64,000 nucleotides of DNA from Streptomyces ipomoeae 91-03 (GTDB taxonomy: Bacteria > Actinomycetota > Actinomycetes > Streptomycetales > Streptomycetaceae), in the NCBI RefSeq assembly GCF_000317595.1, contig NZ_AEJC01000191.1, forward strand, positions 1 through 64,000. Reading direction: 5' to 3'. Of this stretch, positions 27,883-37,231 are shown one piece after another. The first letter of the stretch is position 1. Every line of letters starts with the position of its first letter. The notes under the pieces are model-generated. The model did no database searches. It was not told where the DNA came from and worked only from the letters and a program-made list of their open reading frames with translations. The position numbers were made by a program, and so were the translations under genes.

Positions 27883-29232
27883 GTGACCGAGACGACCCAG
27901 ACGCAGACGATTCCCCCGCCCCGGGGGCCCAAGCAGAGCACCCCGGAGTTCCGGTTCGCGATGGACGCGTGGCACGGACTGCGGCAGGACCTGTTCCACG
28001 ACGCGTTCGCCTACCGACCGTTGCCGCCCATGAGGATGGACGGCCTGTTCACCAGCCGGCTGTCCGGCCGCCTCCGGGAGTACGTGGCCTGGGCTCCGCA
28101 CGCGACCGTGGTGGCGGCCGGCCTGCTGTCGCTGGCCATCGCGACCTCCGCCGGCGAGCGGGGCAGCGAGTTGGGCGTGGTGGTGTGCGCCCTCCTGTCC
28201 CTCGGCCCGGTCATTCTGACGCTGGTCCGGCCCGTGGGAGCCTTCTGGGTGTCCATGGCGGCGACCCCGCTCACCGCGGCGTTCAGCGACATGTGGAGCG
28301 ACTGGCCATGGGCGCCCGGCAGCTTCGCGGCCCACCTCGTGGTCATGACGGTCGTGGCACTGCGCACCCGGCCCCGCATAGCCGCCTGGATGTGGGCGTT
28401 GACCTTGGCGTACGGAGTGCTCCTCGAAAGCCTCCTCGGAGCGGGGCACTACTCGTCGAACACGGGTTCGCTCCTGATGGTCTCCGCGATGGCCCTGCTG
28501 GCGGTGTCCGCCCTGAACATACGCCGCACGGCCCAACGTGAGGTGACCGCGCAGCAGACGGTGACCGCCCATGAGCGTTCCAAGCGCACCCTTCTCGAAG
28601 AGCGCACGACGATCGCCCGCGAGCTGCACGACGTGGTCGCCCACCACATGTCGGTGGTCGCCATCCAGGCCGAGGCCGCGCCCTACCGCGTGGAGAACCC
28701 GCCGCCCGAGCTGGAGCAGGCCTTCGCCACGATCCGGGAGAACGCGGTGGCGGCGCTGACCGAGCTGCGCCGTGTCCTCGGGGTGGTCCGCGCCGAGGAC
28801 TACGAGGCCCCGGAGGCCCCGCAGCCCACCCTCGCCGACCTCGACGGCCTGCTGGCCAATGTGCGGGACGCCGGCCTGACGGTGGAGAAGGCGGTCACGG
28901 GAGCGGTGCGCGAACTCCCGCAGGGCGTGGAGCTGTCGGCGTACCGCATAGTCCAGGAGGCCCTCAGCAACACCCTGAGGCACGCACCCGGCGCGACGGC
29001 CCGAGTGGAGATCGCCTACGTACTGGGCGGACTCGGCCTGCGCATAGTCAACGGCCCCTCTCCGGAGGTGACCATGGTGAAGTCCACGCACGGCGCCGGC
29101 CACGGCATCACCGGGATGCGCGAGCGCGTCACGATGCTGAACGGCGAGATGACCACGGGCGAGACGGAAGAAGGGGGCTACGAGGTGACGGTGTTCCTGC
29201 CGGTGGCCACCGTGAGCGAGGGCGACGCATGA
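27883..29232 (+). CDS. Sensor histidine kinase 2 (HisKA_3)
   Basis: 449 residues from GTG 27883, with no ribosome site upstream. About five membrane helices (65-230), then the His box ARELHDVVAHHMSVV (His about 249), N box EALSNTLRHAPGA and G box GAGHGITGMRERVTML. It is a paralogue of kinase 1, with the same GLRxDL motif near the N-terminus. It overlaps regulator 2 by 4 bases. The GATACCCGTA box upstream suggests shared control with the DUF1023 operon. Confidence 0.9.
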   Translation: MTETTQTQTIPPPRGPKQSTPEFRFAMDAWHGLRQDLFHDAFAYRPLPPMRMDGLFTSRLSGRLREYVAWAPHATVVAAGLLSLAIATSAGERGSELGVVVCALLSLGPVILTLVRPVGAFWVSMAATPLTAAFSDMWSDWPWAPGSFAAHLVVMTVVALRTRPRIAAWMWALTLAYGVLLESLLGAGHYSSNTGSLLMVSAMALLAVSALNIRRTAQREVTAQQTVTAHERSKRTLLEERTTIARELHDVVAHHMSVVAIQAEAAPYRVENPPPELEQAFATIRENAVAALTELRRVLGVVRAEDYEAPEAPQPTLADLDGLLANVRDAGLTVEKAVTGAVRELPQGVELSAYRIVQEALSNTLRHAPGATARVEIAYVLGGLGLRIVNGPSPEVTMVKSTHGAGHGITGMRERVTMLNGEMTTGETEEGGYEVTVFLPVATVSEGDA

Positions 29233-29903
29233 CCGGCTCGACCATCCGGGTGCTGATCGCCGACGATCAGATGATGGTCCGCGAGGGCTTCTCGGTGCTG
29301 CTCGGCGCGATGCCGGACATCGAGGTGATCGGCGAGGCGGTGAACGGGCGGGACGCGGTCGACCGGGTCCGGGAGCTCTCGCCGGACGTGGTCCTGATGG
29401 ACATTCGTATGCCGGAGCTGAACGGCATAGAGGCGACGAGGGAGATCGTGGCCGCGGACGGTGGAGCCAAGGTACTGGTCCTCACCACCTTCGACCTCGA
29501 CGAGTACGTGTACCAGGCGCTGCGCGCGGGGGCCTCCGGCTTCCTCCTCAAGGACGCCTCGGCCCGCCAACTGGCCGACGGCGTAAGGGTGGTGGCCGCC
29601 GGCGAGGCCCTGCTGGCTCCGTCCGTCACGAAGCGCCTGATCACCGAGTTCTCCAAGCTCGCCGAGAGCCCGAAGCCCTCGGCGGCGGCCCAGCTGGCCT
29701 ACGGAGAACTCACCGAACGCGAGACGGAGGTCCTGATCCTCATAGCCCAGGGCCTGTCCAACTCGGAGATAGCCGAACGCCTGGTCGTGGCCGAGTCCAC
29801 GATCAAGACCCACGTAAGCCGAATCCTGGTCAAGCTGGGCCTCCGCGACCGCACCCAGGCGGCAGTCTTCGCCTACGAGGCGAGACTGGTCACACCGGCG
29901 TGA
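29229..29903 (+). CDS. NarL/LuxR-family response regulator 2
   Basis: 224 residues, Asp58 in VVLMDIRMPELNGIEATREI, LuxR HTH with GLSNSEIAERLVVAESTIKTH. Strongly similar along its length to regulator 1. The last codons (VTPA, stop) lie inside the first unit of the downstream minisatellite, so the 3' end of the gene has either seeded or been overwritten by the repeat. Confidence 0.93.
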   Translation: MTGSTIRVLIADDQMMVREGFSVLLGAMPDIEVIGEAVNGRDAVDRVRELSPDVVLMDIRMPELNGIEATREIVAADGGAKVLVLTTFDLDEYVYQALRAGASGFLLKDASARQLADGVRVVAAGEALLAPSVTKRLITEFSKLAESPKPSAAAQLAYGELTERETEVLILIAQGLSNSEIAERLVVAESTIKTHVSRILVKLGLRDRTQAAVFAYEARLVTPA

Positions 29904-30048
29904 CAGGCCACACCGGCGTGACAGGTCACCGGGCGTGACAGGCCACACCGGCGTGACAGGCCACACCGGCGTGACAGGCCACCGGGCGTGACAGGCCACC
30001 GGAGGTGACAGGCCACCGGGCGCGTCAGGCCACACCGGCCTGACAGGG
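29901..30048. repeat. Minisatellite of 17-18 bp units
   Basis: About nine units of the type TGACAGGCCACACCGGCG, alternating with a 17-base form TGACAGGTCACCGGGCG. It starts at the stop codon of response regulator 2. Non-coding. The rest of the 311-base gap (to 30214) has two 21-base repeats and a G-tract. Confidence 0.92.
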
Positions 30049-30106
30049 CCGGCCGCGCCGACGCGATGGCCGCCCAGTGCCACATGGGGGAGGCCCAGTG
30101 CCACAC

Positions 30107-30138
30107 GGGGGAGGGGAGGGGGAGGGAGGGGGGAGGGG
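30107..30138 (+). other. G-tract with quadruplex potential
   Basis: 32 bases of G-runs of 3-6 separated by single A (about six runs), 77 bases before the P450 start. Short single-base loops favour a stable G-quadruplex on the coding strand. The effect on P450 expression is unknown. Confidence 0.6.
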
Positions 30139-30214
30139 CCCCCGAAGGGCTTTGTCGAGGTCAGGCGCCGAGTTCCCCCTGTTCATCCGCCCGATCGCGG
30201 GTTAGCGTCCCCGC

Positions 30215-31435
30215 ATGGCAGCTGCATCCGACCTCGCGTTCGATCCGTGGAACCCCGACTTCGTGGCCGACCCGTACCCGGCGTATGCCGAGCTGCGGGC
30301 GGCGGGCCGGGTGCTGTACTTCGAGCCGACGAAGCAGTGGCTCGTGCCGCACCACGCGGATGTGTCGGCGCTGCTGCGGGACCGGCGGCTGGGCCGGACG
30401 TACCAGCACAGGTTCACGCACGAGGACTTCGGCCGCAGCGCGCCCCCGGCGGAGCAGGAGCCGTTCCACACGCTGAACGACCACGGGATGCTGGACCTGG
30501 AGCCCCCGGACCACACCAGGATCCGGCGGCTGGTGTCGAAGGCGTTCACGCCGCGCACGGTGGAGCAGCTGAAGCCGTACGTGGACCAGTTGGCCGGCGA
30601 GCTGGTGGCGGGGCTGGTGGAGGCCGGCGGGGGTGATCTGCTGCGGGACGTGGCGGAGCCGCTTCCGGTGGCGGTGATCGCCGAGATGTTGGGCATCCCG
30701 GAGGCGGACCGGGCGCCGTTGAGGCCCTGGTCGGCGGACATCTGCGGGATGTATGAGCTGAACCCGTCGGAGGAGACGGCGAAGAAGGCGGTGCGGGCGT
30801 CGGTGGAGTTCTCGGAGTACCTCCGGGAGCTGATCGCGCACCGCAGGGCGCAGCCGGGCGAGGACCTGATCTCGGGCCTGATCGCGGCCCACGACGAGGG
30901 TGATCGCCTCACCGAGCAGGAGATGATCTCGACCTGCGTCCTGTTGCTCAACGCGGGCCACGAGGCGACGGTGAACGCCACCGTGAACGGCTGGTGGGCG
31001 CTGTTCCGCAACCCCGACCAGCTCGCCGCCCTCCGCGCGGACCACTCCCTCGTACCGGCGGCCGTCGAGGAGCTGATGCGGTACGACACCCCGCTGCAGC
31101 TCTTCGAACGCTGGGTGCTGGACGACATCGAGATCGACGGCACGACGGTTCCGAGGGGCGCGGAGATCGCGATGCTGTTCGGCTCGGCGAACCATGACCC
31201 GTCCGTGTTCACCAACCCCGAGAAACTGGACCTGACCCGCGAGGAGAACCCGCACATCTCCTTCAGCGCCGGCATCCACTACTGCATCGGCGCTCCCCTG
31301 GCCCGTATCGAACTGGCGGCGTCCATGAGGGCCCTCCTGGAGAAGGCCCCGACCCTGACGCCGACGGCGGAGCCGAAGCGGAAGCCGGGGTTTGTGATCC
31401 GGGGGTTGGATGGCCTGAGCGTGGAGGTGCGGTGA
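30215..31435 (+). CDS. Cytochrome P450, CYP107-like
   Basis: 406 residues, soluble bacterial class. I-helix LLLNAGHEATVNATVNG, ExxR in EELMRYD, and the heme loop FSAGIHYCIGAPLARIELAA with Cys357 as ligand. Size and motifs fit CYP107; position in the backbone suggests the orthologue of CYP107U1 of S. coelicolor, which I recall as needed for normal sporulation. No ferredoxin gene is next to it. It is monocistronic, with a terminator two bases after its stop. Confidence 0.92.
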   Translation: MAAASDLAFDPWNPDFVADPYPAYAELRAAGRVLYFEPTKQWLVPHHADVSALLRDRRLGRTYQHRFTHEDFGRSAPPAEQEPFHTLNDHGMLDLEPPDHTRIRRLVSKAFTPRTVEQLKPYVDQLAGELVAGLVEAGGGDLLRDVAEPLPVAVIAEMLGIPEADRAPLRPWSADICGMYELNPSEETAKKAVRASVEFSEYLRELIAHRRAQPGEDLISGLIAAHDEGDRLTEQEMISTCVLLLNAGHEATVNATVNGWWALFRNPDQLAALRADHSLVPAAVEELMRYDTPLQLFERWVLDDIEIDGTTVPRGAEIAMLFGSANHDPSVFTNPEKLDLTREENPHISFSAGIHYCIGAPLARIELAASMRALLEKAPTLTPTAEPKRKPGFVIRGLDGLSVEVR

Positions 31436-31436
31436 T

Positions 31437-31458
31437 CACACGTTCGGATGAACGTGTG
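31437..31458 (+). terminator. P450 terminator
   Basis: CACACGTTC, loop GGAT, GAACGTGTG: perfect 9-bp stem starting two bases after the P450 stop codon. Confidence 0.8.
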
Positions 31459-31523
31459 GAGGGGACCGATCGGTGGTCGAGGGCGGCTCGGCAAGCTGGT
31501 GCCTGCCTGCGAAGGGAGGCACC

Positions 31524-32120
31524 ATGACGGTTATGGCGCAGCACACGTCTCAGATGTCCGTGGAGGAGTTCGAGGAACTCGCCGCGCATGTGGCCAAGAA
31601 GTTCGACGCCGTCAGGTTGGAGTTCATCAACGGACGGGTCGGGATCAAGGGCATGACGGACGGCAACCACAGCGAGGTCATCAGGTGGCTGCAGGAGAGC
31701 TTCCTCATGGCCGGCACGGGGCTGTGGCTGTATGGGGGCGGAGAGCTGGGACTGCGGATCGAGAAGTACCGCAAGGGGCGGGCGCTTCCCGATGCCGTGC
31801 TCGCGCCCCGGGGAACGTTCGCGGGGAAGGGGGACTGGGCCGAAACCGCCGGAGTGGTGATGACGGTCGAGGTCACCTCGTACGACGCGGACACCCACCG
31901 TCGTGATCGAGAGGAGAAGCCCGCTGGCTACGCCGACTCCGGGATTCCCTACTACTTGCTGATCGACCGGGACGACCACTCGGTCACACTCTTCAGCGAT
32001 CCGGATCCCGGCGGCGGATACCGCAGCGCGGTCAGGAAGGCGTTCGGCGCGAAGCTCTCCCTGCCCGATCCCCTCGGCATCGAACTCGACACCGAGGAAC
32101 TCAAGCAGTACGTCGACTGA
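31524..32120 (+). CDS. Uma2-family (DUF820) putative endonuclease
   Basis: 198 residues. PD-(D/E)XK fold as expected for Uma2: LEFINGRV near 35, LPDAVLAPRG near 90, VEVTSYDADTHRRDREEKPAGYADSGIP style core with Glu and Lys, then YYLLIDRD. The family is greatly expanded in Streptomyces and cyanobacteria; DNA cleavage is presumed from the fold and biological roles are unknown. GGGAGG precedes ATG 31524. Its end overlaps the converging membrane gene by 20 bases. Confidence 0.85.
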   Translation: MTVMAQHTSQMSVEEFEELAAHVAKKFDAVRLEFINGRVGIKGMTDGNHSEVIRWLQESFLMAGTGLWLYGGGELGLRIEKYRKGRALPDAVLAPRGTFAGKGDWAETAGVVMTVEVTSYDADTHRRDREEKPAGYADSGIPYYLLIDRDDHSVTLFSDPDPGGGYRSAVRKAFGAKLSLPDPLGIELDTEELKQYVD

Positions 32121-32574
32121 CCGTTTGCCGTGGCACCGCTGCCCCCGGGCCCAGTTTCCAGGGCAGCGGCACGCCGGTCGCCCCCGCGCGACAGAACCCC
32201 AGAACCCGGCGCTCAAGCTCAAGCGTGCTCATGCCTCGTTGACGTCCCCAGATCGGCGCCCCGACCCGTCGCCGTCGACCCACCGCCCACGTCAGCAGAA
32301 GGCAGGCGACGGCCGGAACGGCGGCTCCGGCGGCGATGACCAGGGGGAGTTCGGTGACGAGGACGGTGTAATCCGTGCCCTCGCCCTCGAAGCCGCCGCC
32401 CATATGGCGCCGCGTACGGGGCGAGGAACTCCACACGAGGGTGGCCGTCAACGCCCCCACCGCCGACAACGCGCACCCGCCGCACGCCAACGCGCTCCGC
32501 CGACCCCCCTGCCCCCGCTCGTCCGGTCGCTCCACGAACGCAAGGACGCGCCCCGTTCCGCCGTGGTTCTCCAC
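32101..32574 (-). CDS. Putative two-helix membrane protein
   Basis: Up to 157 residues, with two hydrophobic segments (ALACGGCALSAVGALTATLV and LPLVIAAGAAVPAVACLLLT) and a basic cytoplasmic end. The GTG at 32574 sits inside a strong hairpin (32547-32588), so GTG 32535 may be the true start. No family recognised. It is downstream of the ABC exporter in the same direction but separated by the hairpin and a repeat array. Moderate belief that it is a real gene. Confidence 0.45.
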   Translation of the reverse strand: MENHGGTGRVLAFVERPDERGQGGRRSALACGGCALSAVGALTATLVWSSSPRTRRHMGGGFEGEGTDYTVLVTELPLVIAAGAAVPAVACLLLTWAVGRRRRVGAPIWGRQRGMSTLELERRVLGFCRAGATGVPLPWKLGPGAAVPRQTVSRRTA

Positions 32575-32588
32575 GGGGAGGGGGCGCG
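32547..32588 (-). terminator. Terminator hairpin downstream of the ABC exporter
   Basis: Outer arms CGCGCCCC and GGGGCGCG, inner arms CCGTGG and CCACGG around TTCT. It lies 126 bases beyond the permease stop in its direction of transcription. Confidence 0.65.
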
Positions 32589-32612
32589 CCCCTGATCACC
32601 GGACCAGTGGAT

Positions 32613-32676
32613 CACTCAGCCACTCGACCACTCAGCCACTCGACCACTCAGCCACTCGACCACTCAGCCACTCGAC
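32613..32676. repeat. 16-bp tandem repeat, four exact copies
   Basis: CACTCAGCCACTCGAC at 32613, 32629, 32645 and 32661 with no mismatches, plus partial units on both sides. Non-coding, between the permease gene and its terminator hairpin. Confidence 0.95.
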
Positions 32677-32714
32677 CATCGAACCGAACCACTCGGCCCT
32701 CCGCCCACGTCCGC

Positions 32715-34352
32715 TCATGTCGAGAGGTCCCGCCTCCGCAACCCCGCCAACCCCCCGGCCACCAGTACCACCGCGAGCCCGGTCAGTGTCAGTACCGGTC
32801 CCCACTCCATCTCCCCACCCGGCAGCTTCGGCAGATGCCCGAAGGGGGAGACGTCGAGGAGAGCCTGCGGAGCATTCAGCGCGGGGCCGATCCAGCCGAT
32901 CAGGAGTACGGCTCCGGCGAGGCCCCAGGTCGCGACCGCCGCCCGGGGTGCGAGCCCGTACAGCAGTACGGCGATCCCGCCGATCACCCACACCCCGGCG
33001 ACCTGCACCAGGCAGGCACCCAGGATCGGGCCGAACTCCTTGCCGTAGCCGGCGGTGAAGCCGAGGCCGGCGAGGAGCATGATCCAGACGGTGCCGCCGA
33101 AGGCGACGGCCAGGTGGCCGGCGGCCCAGCGCAGGCGGCCGACCGCGCTCGCGAGGACGGGTTCGGCGCGGCCGGAGGTCTCCTCGCCATGCAGGCGGAG
33201 CACGGCGCCGACGATGTACAACGCGGCGATCAGGCCCATCATGCCGATCATCGAGGCGAGGAACGCGTTGGTCAGTCCGGCCTGGCCGCCCATGCGTTCG
33301 AATATCTGGCGGGCGTTCTCGTTGTCGCCGACGAGGTCGGCCGCGCCCTCGGTCAGCCCGCCGTAGACGAGACCGGTGAGGAAGAAGCCGATGCTCCAGC
33401 CCAGTACGCTGCCCCGCTGCAACCGCCAGGCCAGCGCACCCGCCGTGGTCAGCCGACCGGACGCCGGGCCCGGCCGGGTCGGCAGGAAGCTCATCCCGAC
33501 ATCGCGGCGCCCGGCGAGCCCGTACGCCACCGCGCCCTGCGCCGGCGTCGCCGCCACGAACAGCAGCAGCACCCACCACCGTTCATCCGCGAACGAACGC
33601 TCGTTCGCCAGCCATCCCAGCGGCGACAGCCACGTCAAAAAAGACGAACCGTCGTTCTCGGAGGCGTCACCGGCCGCCCGCAGCACGAACGCCGCGCCCA
33701 GCACACCCGCCGTGAGCCCCCGCGCCAGCCGCGCGCTCTCCGTCAGCTGGGCGACGACGGCCGCCATCGTCGCGAACACCATCCCGACGCCCGCGATGCC
33801 CAGCCCGAACGCCAGTGCGCTCGCCGCCCCGTACTGCGCCAGCCCGGCCGCGACCAGCAGCGCGAGCACACCGTTCGCGACGGCCGCCGTGAGCAGGGCG
33901 GCGGTCAGCGAGGCCCGGCGTCCCACCATCCCGCTCGCCACCATCTCCTGACGGCCGCTCTCCTCCTCGTCCCGCGTATGCCGGATGACCACGAGCAGGC
34001 TCATCACGGCGGCCAGCGCACCGGCGTACACGCCCACGCGCCACGCCGTCAGCGCGCCGAGGGAGTCGTCGAAGACAGGGCCGATCAGGGCGCGCAGCGA
34101 AGAGTTCGTGCTCATCTGCCGCATCAGGTCGGCGCGTTCGGCGGCGGTGCCGTACAGGCCCTTCAAGCTGTTCGGCATGGACAGGACCATCAGGCCGATC
34201 ACCGCGACCCAGACCGGGACCATGACCCGGTCCCGACGCAAGGCGAACCTCAACAGGATCCCCGTACCGGCCAGTTGAGGGCTGCGCCCGCCGGATCGTG
34301 CGCCGAACGAGCCGCCGCCCCTGGAGGCGGTGGTGGCGGTGGTGGCGCTCAT
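32715..34352 (-). CDS. ABC-2 type exporter permease
   Basis: 545 residues with about twelve membrane helices in two similar halves ([20 protein letters not shown] at the start of the first, [19 protein letters not shown] at the start of the second). This is the large fused permease form often annotated as polyketide-antibiotic or multidrug exporter. ATG 34352 overlaps the ATPase stop by 4 bases. With the ATPase it should move hydrophobic compounds or lipids outward; the substrate is unknown. Likely repressed by the divergent MarR-type regulator. Confidence 0.88.
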   Translation of the reverse strand: MSATTATTASRGGGSFGARSGGRSPQLAGTGILLRFALRRDRVMVPVWVAVIGLMVLSMPNSLKGLYGTAAERADLMRQMSTNSSLRALIGPVFDDSLGALTAWRVGVYAGALAAVMSLLVVIRHTRDEEESGRQEMVASGMVGRRASLTAALLTAAVANGVLALLVAAGLAQYGAASALAFGLGIAGVGMVFATMAAVVAQLTESARLARGLTAGVLGAAFVLRAAGDASENDGSSFLTWLSPLGWLANERSFADERWWVLLLFVAATPAQGAVAYGLAGRRDVGMSFLPTRPGPASGRLTTAGALAWRLQRGSVLGWSIGFFLTGLVYGGLTEGAADLVGDNENARQIFERMGGQAGLTNAFLASMIGMMGLIAALYIVGAVLRLHGEETSGRAEPVLASAVGRLRWAAGHLAVAFGGTVWIMLLAGLGFTAGYGKEFGPILGACLVQVAGVWVIGGIAVLLYGLAPRAAVATWGLAGAVLLIGWIGPALNAPQALLDVSPFGHLPKLPGGEMEWGPVLTLTGLAVVLVAGGLAGLRRRDLST

Positions 34353-35305
34353 CGCGCGCTCACCGCGCCCCGCGCACCCTCTGCGCCCTCCGTGCCGTCC
34401 GTCGGCCCTGCCGCGCCCCGTACGTCGTCCTGGTAGTGCCGCAGGAACAGCTCCTCCAGCGTCGGCGGGGTCGACGTCAGCGACCGTATGCCCGACTCGC
34501 TCAGCGAGCGCAGTACGGCGTCGAGTTTGTCGGTGTCGACCTGGAGTCGGACCCGGTTGCCCTGGACGTCGAGGTCGTGGACGCCGGGGAGACGGGTCAA
34601 CCCGTTGGGCGGGGAGGCGAGTTCGGCGGAGACGCTGGTACGGGTCAGATGGCGCAGGTCGGTGAGGGAGCCGGTCTCGACGGTGACGCCCTTGCGGATG
34701 ATGCTGACCCGGTCGCAGAGTTCCTCGACCTCGCTGAGGATGTGCGAGGAGAGGAGGACCGTACGGCCCCGGTCCCGTTCCTCCCGTACGCACTGCTGGA
34801 AGACCTCTTCCATCAGCGGGTCCAGGCCGGAGGTCGGTTCGTCGAGGATCAGCAGGTCGACGTCGGAGGCGAAGGCGGCGACGAGGGCGACCTTCTGCCG
34901 GTTGCCCTTCGAGTACGTGCGCCCCTTCTTCGTGGGGTCCAGCTCGAACCGCTCGACGAGGTCGGCCCGGCGCCGCGCGTCCAGCCCTCCGCGCAGCCGC
35001 CCGTACAGGTCGATGACCTCGCCGCCGGCGAGGTTCCGCCACAGGGTCACATCACCCGGGACGTACGCGATCCGGCGGTGCACCTCCACCGCGTCCGCCC
35101 ATGGGTCGCGGCCGAGCACCTGCGCGGCGCCCGAGTCGGCGCGCAGCAGGCCGAGCAGAACGCGGATGGTGGTGGACTTTCCGGCTCCGTTGGGGCCGAG
35201 GAAGCCGTGGACCTCGCCGGTCTCGACGGTCAGGTCGAGCCCGTCCAGCGCGTGGGTCCGTCCGAAGGACTTGTGAAGTCCCGAGACGGTTATGGCCTTC
35301 GTCAT
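34349..35305 (-). CDS. ABC exporter ATPase
   Basis: 318 residues, DrrA/CcmA type. Walker [10 protein letters not shown] near 40, Walker [14 protein letters not shown], and a degenerate signature ([15 protein letters not shown] instead of LSGGQ). A C-terminal domain of about 90 residues follows, as in drug-export ATPases. It precedes the permease with an ATGA overlap. Its start is 18 bases downstream of the palindrome at 35324-35342. Confidence 0.93.
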   Translation of the reverse strand: MTKAITVSGLHKSFGRTHALDGLDLTVETGEVHGFLGPNGAGKSTTIRVLLGLLRADSGAAQVLGRDPWADAVEVHRRIAYVPGDVTLWRNLAGGEVIDLYGRLRGGLDARRRADLVERFELDPTKKGRTYSKGNRQKVALVAAFASDVDLLILDEPTSGLDPLMEEVFQQCVREERDRGRTVLLSSHILSEVEELCDRVSIIRKGVTVETGSLTDLRHLTRTSVSAELASPPNGLTRLPGVHDLDVQGNRVRLQVDTDKLDAVLRSLSESGIRSLTSTPPTLEELFLRHYQDDVRGAAGPTDGTEGAEGARGAVSAR

Positions 35306-35323
35306 GCTTCAGAACGTACACTT

Positions 35324-35342
35324 CTTTCAGAAATTTGTGAAG
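35324..35342. promoter_or_regulatory. Candidate operator of the MarR-type regulator
   Basis: CTTTCAGAAATTTGTGAAG, an imperfect palindrome (CTTTCAGAAA against CTTCACAAA) in an AT-rich 100-base gap between the exporter and its divergent regulator. TATAAA at 35354-35359 may belong to the regulator's promoter. Confidence 0.6.
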
Positions 35343-35408
35343 TTAAGGAAACGTATAAAAGCGCCGTAGACTGAGCGGTGGTGTCTGACCAGGGGAGATG
35401 ATCCAGGG

Positions 35409-35939
35409 ATGACGGAATCGAAGGCCGAGGCGAGGACGGCCGGGCGGGACGCCGAATCCTCCGGCCGGGACCCGGAGTCGGTCTCGCGCTTCGTCGAGCA
35501 CTTCGCGGCGCAGTTGGTCGAGGCCGGGGTGCCGCGGATGCCGGCCCGGGTCTTCGCCGCGCTCCTGGCCTCCGACACCGGCGCGCTGACCTCCGTGGAG
35601 CTGGGCGAACAGCTCCAGATCAGCCCCGCGGCCGTCTCCGGCGCGGTCCGCTATCTCGCCCAGGTCCACCTGGTCTCCCGCGAGCGCGAGCCCGGCTCCC
35701 GGCGCGAGCGCTACCGCGTCCACAGCGAGCAGTGGTACGAGGCCATCACCAACCGCGAGGCCCTCATCAAGCGCTGGGAGGACGCCCTGCGCGAGGGCGT
35801 CACCAGCCTCGGCGCCGACACCCCGGCGGGCCGCCGCCTCGCCGAGACCCTCGCCTTCTTCGAGTTCGTCGAGGGAGAGGTCGAGGCGATGATGGGGCGT
35901 TGGCGTGAGCACCGGGACAGGGTGTTCGGCCGGGGCTGA
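35409..35939 (+). CDS. MarR/GbsR-type transcriptional regulator
   Basis: 176 residues. Winged helix core: MPARVFAALLASDTGALTSVELGEQLQISPAAVSGAVRYL with the recognition helix in the last part, and the wing EREPGSRRERYRV. The C-terminal helices (residues 110-170) fit the dimerisation domain of GbsR-like proteins. Divergent from the ABC exporter, the classic arrangement for a repressor released by the exported compound. A strong terminator follows. Confidence 0.88.
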   Translation: MTESKAEARTAGRDAESSGRDPESVSRFVEHFAAQLVEAGVPRMPARVFAALLASDTGALTSVELGEQLQISPAAVSGAVRYLAQVHLVSREREPGSRRERYRVHSEQWYEAITNREALIKRWEDALREGVTSLGADTPAGRRLAETLAFFEFVEGEVEAMMGRWREHRDRVFGRG

Positions 35940-35940
35940 C

Positions 35941-35987
35941 AACTCGCCTTGTACTAAAGGGAGGTGCCCTTCGGTACAAGACGAGTT
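35941..35987 (+). terminator. Terminator after the MarR-type gene
   Basis: Arms AACTCG-cc-TTGTAC and GTACAA-ga-CGAGTT with an inner AAGGG/CCCTT stem. It starts two bases after the gene. Confidence 0.8.
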
Positions 35988-36021
35988 CGGGACAACTCCC
36001 GTCATGCACTGGTGAGTTGGG

Positions 36022-36036
36022 GTATGAAGCTCATAC
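36022..36036. promoter_or_regulatory. GTATGA palindrome before the nuclease gene
   Basis: GTATGA-agc-TCATAC, perfect 6-bp arms, 77 bases before ATG 36113. A second inverted repeat (CAACTC 35993-35998, GAGTTG 36014-36019) lies just upstream. Candidate operator. Confidence 0.5.
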
Positions 36037-36112
36037 GTTGAATGTCGCCTTCCGCCGCACCGGACCGTAATCCGTACGGTCCGCGCGTCGCGGCGGGGAC
36101 GGGGGACATTCA

Positions 36113-37153
36113 ATGGGCAGGACAACGACGAGCCGTCTCATAGCGGGCTCGGTGGCGGGCTTCGCGCTCGCCGGGACCCTGGTAGGTACGTCTTCGGCCT
36201 CGACGCAGTCCGCGTCGGCGGAGAATCGATTCGCCGCCATGCGGTTGGGTGCCGTGGAAACCGTGCAGGTCAATGCGGCCGCGGTGCCGAGCTGCAAGAT
36301 CGGGCAGATCGTGATCACCCGGACCAGCATGTGCCTGGACACCAACGCTCGTGTCGACGTGTACCGCAACGGCAAGAAGACCGGCCAGGCCACGTTCCAC
36401 ATCAGGCACTCCATGACGCTCCGGGCCGGAAAGCGGAACTGGAAGGAGACCTTCACGGTCAGCAAGGCCAAGCTGGTCAACGCCTCCGGTATCCGTATGA
36501 GCGTGCGCGTGGGCGCCGGCAAGGGCATCACGACCAAGGTCGACTTCCCGCAGGGCTCCACCCTGGGCCCGGCCCGCAGCGGCAAGGTGGCCTACAAGAC
36601 CAACGTGGGCAAGAAGAAGAAGCAACTGACCTCGTCCTCCTACCGGTTCACCTTCACCAAGCCGGGCTACACCCTTGGGACGTTCAAGTACAACTCGGCG
36701 AGGTACCGGTGCGACGACATGTTCTGGGGCAAGAAGAAGCGCACGAGGGCCCCGGGGTGTGTGTTCCCGCAGGCGGGTGCCGTGGTCAACATGGGGGATC
36801 TGCGGTACATCGGCGAGAACATCCGCAACGTACGCAAGAAGGGCGGCCATTACGGCGAGCCCGGGTACGGCAAGCCGCTGCACGCGATCAGCAACGAGAA
36901 GCAGATCGACAGGAACCGCGACGCCGTGTGCGGCAAGGCCAAGCCCACGCCGGCGGAGAAGGCAAAGGGCCTGACCTGGTGTGACGAGTACCCCTTCGCC
37001 AGCACGAAGGAGGGCGGCACCGCGCTCCCGGCGTCGCAGCGGGGCATCAAGTTCGTACCCCCTTCGGAGCAGCAGACTCAAGGTGGCCGGGTCTCCGGGT
37101 TCAAGAGGACGTACCGGGTCTTCGACGGTGACCCGTTCTACGTGGCCGCCTGA
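36113..37153 (+). CDS. Secreted NucA/NucB-type deoxyribonuclease
   Basis: 346 residues. A signal peptide at 1-35 (LIAGSVAGFALAGTLVGTSSA), a beta-rich middle region (SCKIGQIVITRTSMCLDTNA...), and a C-terminal NucA/NucB domain from about residue 200: RYRCDDMFWGKKK, CVFPQAG, then CDEYPFASTKEGGT, where Asp-Glu is the active-site signature of the family. NucB of Bacillus is a sporulation DNase that degrades extracellular DNA. Cys pairs suggest disulfides. Whether it scavenges DNA, attacks competitors or acts in programmed death is open. Confidence 0.85.
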   Translation: MGRTTTSRLIAGSVAGFALAGTLVGTSSASTQSASAENRFAAMRLGAVETVQVNAAAVPSCKIGQIVITRTSMCLDTNARVDVYRNGKKTGQATFHIRHSMTLRAGKRNWKETFTVSKAKLVNASGIRMSVRVGAGKGITTKVDFPQGSTLGPARSGKVAYKTNVGKKKKQLTSSSYRFTFTKPGYTLGTFKYNSARYRCDDMFWGKKKRTRAPGCVFPQAGAVVNMGDLRYIGENIRNVRKKGGHYGEPGYGKPLHAISNEKQIDRNRDAVCGKAKPTPAEKAKGLTWCDEYPFASTKEGGTALPASQRGIKFVPPSEQQTQGGRVSGFKRTYRVFDGDPFYVAA

Positions 37154-37231
37154 GACCACGCGCTGTACTGTGCGGCTCCCCGCCCTTGCCCTGGGGTGCG
37201 GGAGCCGCCGCCGCTGAATGGAAGGAACGGT

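Noticed and set aside
29901..30048. Repeat array as a CRISPR
   Set aside because: Units of 17-18 bases are directly joined with no unique spacers, and no cas genes are present. The same holds for the 16-, 24-, 28- and 36-bp arrays.
32607..34436. 609-codon plus-strand frame opposite the ABC permease
   Set aside because: It starts in the 16-bp repeats, is Gln/Arg/His-rich and mirrors the permease gene, whose helices and overlap with the ATPase are clear.
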